Program-made: the position numbers and the translations under genes
The notes under the pieces: model-generated
What the model was told of the DNA's origin: nothing
What the model saw: only the letters and a program-made list of their open reading frames with translations
The model's database searches: none
Shown: positions 22,927 to 31,942 of the stretch, piece by piece
Position numbering within the stretch: the stretch's first letter is position 1
How the letters are laid out: every line of letters begins with the position of its first letter
Assembly (NCBI GenBank): GCA_013180625.2
Contig: SNVD02008062.1
Coordinates: 1-64,000 of the forward strand
Length of the DNA: 64,000 nucleotides
DNA from: Boswellia sacra
Taxonomy: Eukaryota > Streptophyta > Magnoliopsida > Sapindales > Burseraceae
Direction of reading: 5' to 3'

Positions 22927-23626
22927 TTGTGTTTGCCACTCCTTTGTCTCTACAATCAACATTCAAGGAGTAACTTTTTGGTACCCAAAAGTTCTTGGGT
23001 CCTTGGGGGTTAGTTATGGTACTTTTTGGAACCCATATTTGTTTCAAATTAGGATTTCTCTTAATATAGCAAGAATGCACTTTGTGTCCTTTTCTTCCAC
23101 AATAAGTACATGAATGATTAGGATTATTCCTAGAAGATGCATGAGCAAAATAATTTTTAAAATACTTTTGATTTTTATGAGTTTTATATCCTAAACCTCT
23201 TTTATCAAAAACACACCTTTGGTTTTGTAACATAGAATTCAAATTTTTTGTGCTTTTTGTAAAACTATCAACAATATTTCTTAAGTCATTATTTTCCTTT
23301 TTCAAAATAGCATTTTGTTTCTCCAATTTATCAAAATCCTTTTGTTTTAAAATGTCATTTTCAGTTTTTAATAAATGTATTTGACTTTCCAAACTTTCAA
23401 AATCTTTTTGCTTTAAAATTTCATTTTCATTTTCTAAAGCTTCATTTATTTCTACCACCTCTTCTAATTGAGATAACATGATTTTTGACTTCTTTTTGAA
23501 AGCATTAATTTTTGAATTTTGCTTATCAACTTGCACATGTAAATTTTGGAATGCTTCAAGTAATTCATCATATGAAAGTTTAGGATCATAGTTTAGAATA
23601 CTTACCTCATCTTCACTTAAAGCCAC
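22916..23626 (-). CDS. Copia gag C-terminal part: coiled coil and second zinc knuckle
   Basis: 236 codons starting MALSEDEVSILN. Residues about 30-125 are a heptad-rich coiled coil with repeated LKQKDFE blocks. A second zinc knuckle CTYCGRKGHKVHSC (C-x2-C-x4-H-x4-C) lies near residues 173-186. The frame overlaps the upstream gag frame by 14 bases in a different register, so it is probably the continuation of gag after a frameshift rather than a separate gene; its start codon is only nominal. Confidence 0.75.
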   Translation of the reverse strand: MALSEDEVSILNYDPKLSYDELLEAFQNLHVQVDKQNSKINAFKKKSKIMLSQLEEVVEINEALENENEILKQKDFESLESQIHLLKTENDILKQKDFDKLEKQNAILKKENNDLRNIVDSFTKSTKNLNSMLQNQRCVFDKRGLGYKTHKNQKYFKNYFAHASSRNNPNHSCTYCGRKGHKVHSCYIKRNPNLKQIWVPKSTITNPQGPKNFWVPKSYSLNVDCRDKGVANTSGT

Positions 23627-24554
23627 TCTTGAAGTAAAGACAATCCATCTTTACATGTCCCGGTTTCTTGCACTCATAGCAAATGACTTGATCATTTTTC
23701 TTATCTTGCTTTGAGCTTTGCCCTTTGTACTCCCTTCTAGAATTCTTCTTGAATCCTTGGTTTCTTCTAATCATCCTTTTTAGCTTTCTTGTGATGAATG
23801 CAAGATCTTCATCGTCTCCTTCATCGTCGGACTCATCATCTTCTTTTGTTGAAGATTTGAAAGCGATATTTTTCTTTTTCTTGAAATCTTCTTCATTCTC
23901 CTTCAAGGTGATTTCATGAGTCATGAGAGAACCCATAAGTTCTTCTAATGGTAGTTTGGTGAGGTCCTTTGCTTCTTGAATTGCCGTCACCTTTGGCTCC
24001 CAAGATTTTGGTAGACACCTAAGAATCTTTCTCACCATTTCAACATTAGAATAAGATTTACCAAGAGATTTCAAACTATTAATAATATCCGTAAATCTAG
24101 TAAACATTTCAGAAATTGATTCATCCGATTTCATCTTAAAAAGCTCATAACTATGAACTAGCATACTAATTTTGGATTCTTTAACTTGACTAGTTCCTTC
24201 ATGAGTTACTTCAAGTGTGTGCCATATTTCTTGTGCCGTAGAACAAGTAGATATTCTATTAAACTCATTTCTATCTAGAGCACAATACAACACATTCATA
24301 GCTTTAGCATTCAAACTCAATTTCTTTTTATCATCTTCACTAAACTCTTTAGGTTCTTTAAGCATGCATTCCCCATTTTCAATTTTGGTAGGAACAAAAG
24401 GTCCTTCCAAAACAATAGACCACAAATCATAATCAAAAGATTTCAAGAAAATACTCATTCTAGTTTTCCAATAAGAGTAATCACTTCCATTAAAAAATGG
24501 AGGTCTAGAGATAGAAAGTCCCTCAACATATGAAGTTGAATTAAAAGTTGTCAT
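23613..24554 (-). CDS. gag: Copia gag, N-terminal part
   Basis: 313 codons starting MTTFNSTSYVEGLSISRPPF, with FNGSDYSYWKTRMSIFLKS and WEPKVTAIQEAKDLTKLPL, features of the DUF4219/UBN2 type of Copia gag. An acidic patch (KEDDESDDEGDDEDLAF) precedes a basic region. The zinc knuckle CYECKKPGHVKMDC (C-x2-C-x4-H-x4-C) comes near the end. It packages the RNA and forms the particle. The frame starts 36 bases after the PBS region. It is open over its full length. Confidence 0.88.
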   Translation of the reverse strand: MTTFNSTSYVEGLSISRPPFFNGSDYSYWKTRMSIFLKSFDYDLWSIVLEGPFVPTKIENGECMLKEPKEFSEDDKKKLSLNAKAMNVLYCALDRNEFNRISTCSTAQEIWHTLEVTHEGTSQVKESKISMLVHSYELFKMKSDESISEMFTRFTDIINSLKSLGKSYSNVEMVRKILRCLPKSWEPKVTAIQEAKDLTKLPLEELMGSLMTHEITLKENEEDFKKKKNIAFKSSTKEDDESDDEGDDEDLAFITRKLKRMIRRNQGFKKNSRREYKGQSSKQDKKNDQVICYECKKPGHVKMDCLYFKSGFK

Positions 24555-24589
24555 AGCTCAAAAATCGATTAAGATTTAAAAAATTGAGC

Positions 24590-24607
24590 AACCTTGCTCT
24601 GATACCA
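24590..24607 (-). other. Copia primer-binding site (initiator Met tRNA)
   Basis: The minus strand reads TGGTATCAGAGCAAGGTT, two to three bases after the 5' LTR end. TGGTATCAGAGC is the standard match to the 3' end of plant initiator methionine tRNA. Confidence 0.92.
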
Positions 24608-24609
24608 CT

Positions 24610-26416
24610 TGTTGACCCAGGTATGGCAACCCAAGAGGGGGGGTGAATTGGGTTTTTATTTATCAAAACGGATTTAGAAAACTTTTCTTGAAAGATCAAA
24701 ATTAGTTCACTCTTTCTTTGAAAATAAAGGTGAAGAAGATGAAATTAGAATTTATCAAAGATGCAATCAAAAGAATAATAATGATGAACAATCACAAGTG
24801 CAAGTAAATGTAAAGAGGAAAGGGATAGAGAGAGTGCAAACTCAATTTACGTGGTTCGGCAAACCTTGCCTACGTCCACGGGCTCCTAGCTCCACGAGCT
24901 AAGCTTTCCACTAAGTTGTAGAAATCTTTACAACTTGCTTGATGAACAACCTCACCAAGACTTTTTCTTCCAACTCTTGATAACACCACACCAAGAGTTC
25001 TTCTTGATGAACAACCTCACCAAGGCAACTTCCTTCAACTCTTGATAACACCACACCAAGAGTTCTTCTTGATGAACAACCTCACCAAGGCAACTTTCTT
25101 CAACCCTTGATAACACACACCAAGAGTTCTTCTTGATGAACAACCTCACCAAGGCAACTTCCTTCAACTCTTGATAACACACAACAAGAGTTCTCTCAAG
25201 GATAACTATTATCCTTTACAATAATATCTCACTCTCACCACAATACAAGAACAAAGATAATTTTTACAACAAAAATATAACTCTCTTCAAAGAGTAGATA
25301 AACAATATAAAAGCTCTCTAGACTTGATATTTCTCTTGTTTTTTTTGCTTGATAAAATGCTTCTCTTCACTTGTTGAATGCATGGGAGAATGGCTCCTTT
25401 TATAGGCAAATGAGATGAACTTAATCAAGTGAAGACACCAACTCCAAATTTTCTGCCCACCATAAAAACCGTAATCTTGTCTTCCATTTTTGTCAATGTT
25501 CCGTTTGAAATTTGAAAATCTGAAAAACATAAAAGATTTGCACATTTGAATAAGCTTTCCAACGCATTAAGAATCAAGTCATTTGGATATCTGTAGCTCA
25601 AGATATGGCCAAAATACCATTCGGTGCTCATGTGACTTGATTTTTGTTTCTTGTGTCAGTCCATCAAATTGAATGATAATTATGTCAGCATTCCGTTTGA
25701 AATTTGAATTTCTTCAAAACATAAAAGATCTTCATATTTGAATAATCTTTCCAAAACATTAAGAATCAAAGTATTTGGATATCTTTATCTTAAGATATGG
25801 CCAAAACACCATTCGATGCTCATGTGAGTTGATTTTTCTTCTTTGTGTCAGTCCACCGAATTTCATGTCAATTATGTCGGCCTTCTGTTTGAAATTTGAA
25901 TTTTTTCAAAACATATGAAATGTTCTTCATTAAGTCATATTTCCAATGCCGTAAGAATCAAGTCATTTTGATTTTTCTAGCTCAAGATATGTCCAAAGGA
26001 GTATTCGGTGCTCATGTCAGCTGCTTCCATTTGTCTTTCAACTTGCATGATGATTTGGACAACCTTGCACTTGAAATTTGAATTTCATTAAAACATATGA
26101 AATGTTATAAATTGAGTAAGCTTTCCAAAAGCTCAAGAATCACGTCATTTAGATATTTTGTAGAGATATATATGATCAATTGATTGAACATTGCTCATGT
26201 GTCACATTCCTTGAGTCAATCCTTGTTCTTAAACTTTGGTGCCTTTAACATGTAGTCTTCTCCTTAGCTTCAACACTTCATTTTAATAAGCCTCTTCTTG
26301 ATTTTAAAATTATTTCAATGATCTTACTCTTGCACATAAATAAACATGTTAGTAAATCTCAATTAATCAATGTGTATTGTTATCATCAAAATTATCATGT
26401 AGCCTTAGGGCTAACA
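24610..26416 (-). mobile_element. 5' LTR of the Copia element
   Basis: 1807 bases, same ends and internal layout as 17844-19648. TATA box on the minus strand at 25397-25404. Most differences from the other LTR fall in the module region (about 25440-26170); the outer parts are nearly identical. Confidence 0.9.
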
Positions 26417-26421
26417 AGTGG
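26417..26421. other. Target-site duplication AGTGG of the Copia element (right)
   Basis: An exact copy of 17839-17843, directly after the LTR end GCTAACA. Confidence 0.9.
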
Positions 26422-26785
26422 GAGAAATACCTTACATGGAAGGAACTATCCGAACAATTCGTACTGACAGTAAGCTTGAGGGATTTACAGATAATTAATA
26501 AAAAACCCTAACAAGACCTGCTCAGAGTATCTAGTTCGTTGGAAGACCAAAGTTGCCAAGATGACCACCAAGCCTGTAAAGAAGGATCAGGTTTATATGT
26601 TGATTAATAGAGCCCATACCTTTATTGGTGATAGACTAGAGGGCTTCCCAATCAAAAACATTTGATGATTTATATGATGCTGACATCCAAATAGAAGATT
26701 TGGAGGTGAAGTAGAGGAGAAGCAACAATAGAAATCAAAAGCAATATGACCAATCCAGCAGGTCGAGCAATGATGATGCATAATT
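26422..26785 (+). pseudogene. Protease-to-gag junction fragment of Tat element B
   Basis: The first ~20 bases (GAGAAATACCTTACATGGAA) align with the protease sequence that follows the insertion point in the copies at 5635 and 35550. From about 26443 the sequence matches gag instead: ELSEQFV, then DRLEGF and IQIEDLEVK-type stretches that pair with 12565-12860. Gag following protease is out of order, so this is a rearranged joint. Stops occur throughout. Confidence 0.5.
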
Positions 26786-28420
26786 GCATGCTCGATATAA
26801 ACTTGATCGATAATGGGAGAATTCCTAATTTAGAGAGAGAATAATGATGTTTTGAAATGCTTTGTCTTAAGAATGATATGAGAGTTATGTATTCTTTCGA
26901 TGATCATTGATAAAATCATGATACTAATTGGAAATAGATTTTTGGTAATACATAAGATTGTATTGTTTGCATGCTTGACTCTTTTTGTTAGATGAGTTTC
27001 ATTATTGATTCTTCAATCATTTGAGCATAATAGCCATGAATATGGAACTTAATACCAGTTAGAGAAACTTTATGTGAAAAAATCTTGATGTTGAGATCTT
27101 ACAAGACTCTAGAACCCATTCGAACACCACTCGTGGCGAAATTCTAGGTGTTAGAACATAATAGAAGTGATTTAGGCCTTCTTTGGATAGATTGAGCCTT
27201 TCAAGCCCACCTATGCTTGTTTCATTGTCACTAGTATACCTCATTGAGCCTAATCAAGCCTTTTCTTTATCGGACCACAAAATTTATCCTAACACCAGAA
27301 AAATTTCCCTTACATAGCATCCTTCACCCGTAGCATATGAACATTATAGAAAAGAGCATTAAGAGTCATGCTTATGGGAGAATGAAAAGAAGTTGACAAG
27401 TTTTTGTGTAATTTTGAGCTCGAAGGAAGAAAAAGAAGAAAAAAACAAAAAAGAAGAAAAAGAAAAAGAGTGCTAATGCCATTGCACTTAAAGTGTAGGG
27501 GTGTAGGCACTCAAAATCAAAAGCAAAGCAAACATAGTGAGTGAAAACTCAAAGTTTGAGGGGACAAAGGGAAGGAGTTGATATTCTCAATTAAAACCTA
27601 GAATGGTTGTATGACTATGGGTAAGATAACCTTATAGTTTCCTTTATCGTACCTTGTCCCTAGCTTATCATTACAAGCTTGATAAAGCCCTAATGATCCT
27701 TAATGCTACATTAGTGGAGAGTGGTGTGAAAAACGGGCTTATGGTAGTCCTATCTTTAGAGATTGATCACTAGTTTCTGTTTGTATAAAGCTATCTGGGT
27801 TTCAACAAGTGAAGTATGATTCGCTATACACACACACACGAAGAATCTTAAATGAAGCAATTCTGGCTTAGAGTCGAAATTGTGAACAATCACGATGTCA
27901 ATGCATGACCATTGAGCTATTGAATTTGAGAAATCTTTAAGGAACTTGAATGTGAATTAAATTAATACACTACTTACATTCAACATTTCAACTTGTTATT
28001 GGAGGATTTTGGGTTTATTGAAAACGTGTCGGAAAGAAGAAAATCTGCCAACAATTTCAATTAAGGACATCAAAGAAGCAACTTTGCCACAAATAGTAAA
28101 AAAGCACAATATATGGAGTTAACCATTTCGTCTGGCATGGATGTCTTCAAAGAAGGAGGAACAATGTCTTTGAAGTTGGATGAAGAAATTCTCCAAGACG
28201 ATACTAAACTCTTCATACAAAGGGTAAAGAACTACCCATTCATCTTGAGAAGCAAAAAGAAGCACAGGGCAAAGAGTTGTCCATTCACCTTCGAAAGAAA
28301 AGAAGCAAGGGGGTAAAGAATTGCCCTAACCTTCTTGAAAATCAAGGCAAATCGAATTATCTCAATCGTCTTAAAGGAAGTGTAAGAAATGGTGTTATAA
28401 TAGGTAGCCTATTTTGTAGC
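26786..28420. other. Unclassified retrotransposon-like non-coding stretch in element B
   Basis: I recognise no protein domain. Composition and phrases such as CCCATTCGAACACCACTCG, an A-rich AAGAAAAAGAAAAAGAG stretch (about 27425-27470) and a short CA run (27828-27840) resemble the long 3' non-coding zones of large Ty3-type elements. A 67-codon plus-strand frame (28113-28316) has no recognisable motif. It replaces the place where pol would be expected. Confidence 0.35.
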
Positions 28421-28429
28421 CAAATGTGA

Positions 28430-28720
28430 AGAAAAAGCCAGCTAAGTCAAAAACTTGAAAAGGTGGCTTAGGCAAAAATTAAAGCAAGTCCGTTAAGCTA
28501 AAAACTTAGGCAAAAGTTAGGACATGAAAGAAAAGAAGAAAAGGCCCACTGAGTTGAAAACCCCAAAAGGGCAGCTTAGGCAACTGTTAGGTGTGAAAGA
28601 AAAGAAGAAAAAGCCCGTTGAGTTAAAAACCTAGAATGGGCGACTCAGGCAAAAGCTAAAGCAAGCTCGCTAGGTCGAAAACACGAAAAGGGTGGCTTAG
28701 GCAAACATTAGAGTATAAAA
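28430..28720 (+). repeat. CTAAGTC/GGCTTAGGCAAA repeats of the Tat 3' region
   Basis: About four to five degenerate copies of a 60-70 base unit: a (C/G)CT(A/G)AGT(C/T)(A/G)AAAAC stretch, then AAAAGG(T/G)(G/C)GCTTAGGCAAA and a purine-rich spacer. Element A keeps one copy at about 9278-9330 in the same relative position before its antisense ORF. Confidence 0.6.
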
Positions 28721-28935
28721 AAATGAGAGGATGAAGAAAGAAACTGAAGGAGTAGAAGACTGCCACAAAACCGTTGACTTGGGTCAACCTTGACTCAGTC
28801 CAGTCTAATCAACGTCTCGACCAAAATCAAGGGAATAGTTGTGAAACCAAGTCCCGTATGAGGAATGATGGTCACAAGATGTGGATCTCAGAGACCATTC
28901 GATGAGACCAGTAGAAATTGCGCGAGAAAGCAGAA

Positions 28936-29499
28936 CTAAAGGAGGCGAAGCCAACCAGACGAAGTCCTATCCATCATTCTGAGAAAAGGAATGATGGAAG
29001 ATAATGTCACTCTACCACGCCTGGTATGAATGCCCATGCCAGAAATCAAGAAGTCAAAGAAGAGGGCAAGATCAAATGCTAATGGTTTGTGGACAGTAGG
29101 AAGAATGAGGCTTCCAAAATCAGATGAGTGACGAACGAGTATGGCAAAGAATTCCTCATACATAGGGCAAAGCTCTTACCTATTGAAATAGAATAAATGA
29201 TCGTAAGAATCCCAGAAGGTTGAACAGTCCTTAAGAGAAGGAATGCTAAGCTTGACATGACGAAGGAGCTTCAAATGACAAAGACTGATGAATTCGAGTT
29301 GTTTCCAAGATGTATCTCTTAAAGGCATTAAAAGGGATTGGAGAGTCTTGGAAGAAACTCGAACATGTTGAATTGTGAGAAGAGGCGTTGAAGGCGGTGA
29401 AGAAAAGTAGGAGAGAAAAAAAGAAGGTTGATGGTGATAGTCTTTACTTATCATCAGCATCGACTGAAAAAACCACAACTCGAACCTAAAGGTGCTCAA
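28936..29499 (-). pseudogene. Antisense ORF of Tat element B
   Basis: Two minus-strand frames make one degenerate protein. The N-terminal part (29499-29176) holds SKDYHHQPSFFLSYF and HLKLLRHVKLSIPSLKD, ending in FWDSYDHLFYFNR. The C-terminal part (29163-28936) holds MYEEFFAILV and IHTRRGRVTLSSIIPFLRMM. A break of about one codon group lies between them. Element A has the same ORF uninterrupted at 9245-9769. Position between pol and 3' LTR in antisense is typical of Tat-lineage extra ORFs. Function unknown. Confidence 0.6.
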
Positions 29500-30230
29500 T
29501 CTCCTAATCTATATGAGCAACCTCTTGACGACTCGTCCGGTCCAAGCAGAGGAATCCTATGGTTAGAAAAACTATTAGGATAGGAGTCATGCATACATGA
29601 AGTATATAGTAGCGCTTTACCTAGTACTGATGAGAAATTTATAACATACCCATGAGAAGCAACCTTCATACGAAAAACTCCTGGTACCCACATTGCATTA
29701 CATTGTATTACATTTTATGACTAACAATTGACTGAAGAATGATAGAAAACATGAAAAATACATCATCAAAAGACTTATGAGAATGATATACGACCGAAAA
29801 GTTATTAAGTTTTGTAGAATCACAATGCAATATGAAATACTGGCGGTAACCACAAAAGAAATAGGAATAGAAGTAGCACGATATGCAAGTTACTTTGACA
29901 GGCAGCTCAATCTCAATGAGATCTAATGATCACTTGGAGCAACACGATATGCTAAATCCCTGGATGAAGTTTTTATGCAATACAACATGCCAGTAGAAGG
30001 ACAACCTTATAGATAAGGATTACCATAATAATAAGGATTGTTATAGTTAAAGATACTCGAAGGAGACTACATCTGAAAATAAAAATTTGAGTTGGTCAAC
30101 CACGCAAGAAGTGCGAGTATAGTCCAGAAGACACTTAGTTTGCAAGATTTGCAAATCACCTAGAAGTCAAACTTCCTCAAAGGAGCTCACATGGTCTAGA
30201 TGAGACACAATAATTTGTAAGAAGAATATA
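29500..30230. other. Tat element B 3' non-coding spacer
   Basis: No coding potential recognised. The first ~80 bases match 9985-10070 of element A (including GGTCCAAGCAGAGGAATC against a similar stretch); element A then jumps straight to its LTR, so A has lost what follows here. Confidence 0.5.
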
Positions 30231-30231
30231 T

Positions 30232-30465
30232 CACCTTGAAGAAGGAATCTCCCTCGAAAAAGGCATCTTCCTCAAAGAAGGCATCCTCCTTGAAAAAGGA
30301 ATCTCCCTTGAAGAAGTTATCCATCTTAAAGAAGGAATCTCCCTTGACGAAGGCATCGTCCTTGAAAAAGGAATCTTCCTCAAATAAGGTATTCACCTTG
30401 AAGAAGGAATCTCCCTCGAACAAGGTGTTTGCCACAAACAAGGCGTCCACCTTGAAAAGGCTTCT
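30232..30465. repeat. 18-base minisatellite, about 12 units
   Basis: Units vary around AAGAAGGAATCTCCCTTG and AAAAAGGCATCTTCCTC. Because 18 is a multiple of three, both strands stay open: six-residue units of the KKESPL/KKASSL type on plus and GDSFFK/EDAFFE type on minus. I treat the frames as a by-product of the repeat, not as a gene. Confidence 0.8.
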
Positions 30466-30589
30466 TTTTTATTTCATCACAAAGAAGGAATTTGAAGCTT
30501 GCCCTACAAAAGGAATTTTAAAGAAGAAACTCAAATTGCACCTTGAAGGACTTAAAAGGAAGATTCGTAGTCAGATAGAATAGACAAAA

Positions 30590-30770
30590 AGTGAAAGAGA
30601 AGAAGAGAGAAAAATGAGAGAGAAAAAGAGAAAAGAAAAAGAAGAAAGAGAGAAGAGAGAGAAAAAGAAAGAAAAGAATAGACAAAAAGTGAAAGAGAAG
30701 AAGAGAGTGAAAAAAAGAAAGGAAGAGGAAGAGAGAGAGAGAGAGAAAGAAAAAGGAAGAAAACTTTATG
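30590..30770. repeat. GA-rich low-complexity tract
   Basis: Almost pure purine (GAAAGAGAAGAAGAGAG type) for about 180 bases on the plus strand; it contains a repeated GAATAGACAAAAAGTGAAAG block (30577 and 30676). Confidence 0.8.
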
Positions 30771-31316
30771 GTGGTAAGCACCAAGCCATGACAATAGCGT
30801 AGCAACTCACAAGTAAAGAAGAGTAACATCAGTCGATAAAATCTTTGACCGGAATCACATGGAAGAATTACTCCAGATACTAGAAAGCAATTTGTTGAAG
30901 AACACACTAAATAAGGTACAAAGTTTTTATTTGAGATTAAAGCATTGAGAAATGTTTAAATGTTGCAGGAATTTGCAAAGACAAGGGAAAGATCCCCAGT
31001 GAGTCAAATAAGGAACAACATGAATACAAGAATGAAGAACTCAAGAGATTTCCCTAGTGGACCAGAAGAAATCGAGAATAAAAGTAGGAATACTCGAAAG
31101 AAAGGCATGAAACAGAATGACGACAAAGACTAGAAGAAACATGAAGAATACTTAGAAGAAGGGAATGAAACCTAACAAATGCAAAGTTTAAAAAGATCAA
31201 AGAAGAATGAAGAATACTTAGCCGAAGGCATAAGGAATGAGAAGGTCTAAAGACCACGAAGTAGTGCATGATAGAAGTTTCCTAAGTGGGTATGCATTAG
31301 AAGGTAACCCTAGGAA

Positions 31317-31660
31317 GTAGGTGCACTTAAGAGTGTTTTAAGCCATTAGAATAGGTACAAGCCCTAAGAAGCGGCGCATTGAAGAGTGTCAAAAACTCTA
31401 AAAAGTAGGTGTACTTATGAGTGTTTCAAGCCCTTAGAATAGGCACAAGCCCTAAGAAGAGGCGCACTAAAGAGTGTTGAAAACTCTAAGAAGTAGGTTC
31501 ACTTAAGAGTGTTTGAAGCCCTTAGAATATGCTCACTAAAGAGTATTACCAAACCCTAAGAAGTAGGTGTACTTAAGAGTGTTTGAAGCCCTTAGAATAG
31601 ATGCACTGAAAAGTGTTACCAAATCCTAAGAAGTAGGTGCACTGAAGAGTGTCTCGACAT
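31317..31660. repeat. 88/70-base tandem array with GTGCAC cores
   Basis: Unit starts (GTAGGTGCACTTAAGAGTG-like) fall at 31317, 31405, 31493, 31563 and 31633, giving spacings of 88, 88, 70 and 70. Inside each unit two related subunits of about 35 bases alternate, and the longer form has an extra ~18 bases. It lies in the 3' non-coding zone of element B. Confidence 0.75.
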
Positions 31661-31683
31661 ACTATCATAAGGATGCTTTCTTG

Positions 31684-31788
31684 CCCTTGAATGGGCACAT
31701 CCGCCCTTAGATGGGTCACCTCATGCCCTTAGATGGGCACCTTTAGCGTTCAAATGGGCACACTAGCCCTTGAATGGACACACTTTTT
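31684..31788. repeat. ~21-base palindromic repeat, five units
   Basis: Five copies of GCCCTTGAATGGGCAC or close variants, spaced 20-23 bases. Each unit is itself an imperfect palindrome (GCCC...GGGC). Confidence 0.75.
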
Positions 31789-31926
31789 GTAAGAGCAAGA
31801 AGGAGAGAGAGAGAGACATGATAAGAAAGTCTGATAGAATAAGAATGAAGGCGAAGATATCAAAAGGGAAGAAAGCAAGGCGAAGTAAGAGTACTTTGTC
31901 AACTTTTGTGTCTCACAAACCTCTCC

Positions 31927-31942
31927 AAAGTAGGGGGTAAGC
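31927..31942 (+). other. Polypurine tract of Tat element B
   Basis: AAAGTAGGGGGTAAGC directly precedes the 3' LTR. The equivalent tract at 43147 (AAATAGGGGGCAAGC) precedes the family-2 LTR in element C. Confidence 0.75.

Larger units (their letters stand above)
17844..26416 (-). mobile_element. Complete Ty1/copia element (SIRE/Maximus-like), minus strand
   Basis: This 8573-base element has LTRs at 24610-26416 (5') and 17844-19648 (3'), TG...CA ends, and an exact AGTGG target duplication. It has a PBS for initiator-Met tRNA and a polypurine tract. The order is gag, protease, integrase, RT, RNase H, with integrase before RT as in Copia. The two zinc knuckles, long coiled coil and gag motifs point to the SIRE/Maximus-like group, but no env-like ORF fits in the 230 bases after pol. 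Only a few frameshifts and one premature stop separate it from a coding-competent element. LTR differences by eye are a few percent, so it is the youngest full element here. Confidence 0.9.

Noticed and set aside
22916..23113. Plus-strand ORFs over the Copia element (also 21932-22147, 23725-23919, 24217-24432)
   Set aside because: Complements of the well-supported minus-strand gag and pol frames.
30236..30583. 115-codon Lys/Ser-rich protein
   Set aside because: Explained by the 18-base minisatellite; after the repeat the frame runs into ordinary non-coding sequence.
30518..30907. Minus-strand hydrophobic ORF resembling a membrane protein
   Set aside because: It is the complement of a GA-rich tract, giving Phe/Leu/Ser runs without real membrane-protein features.
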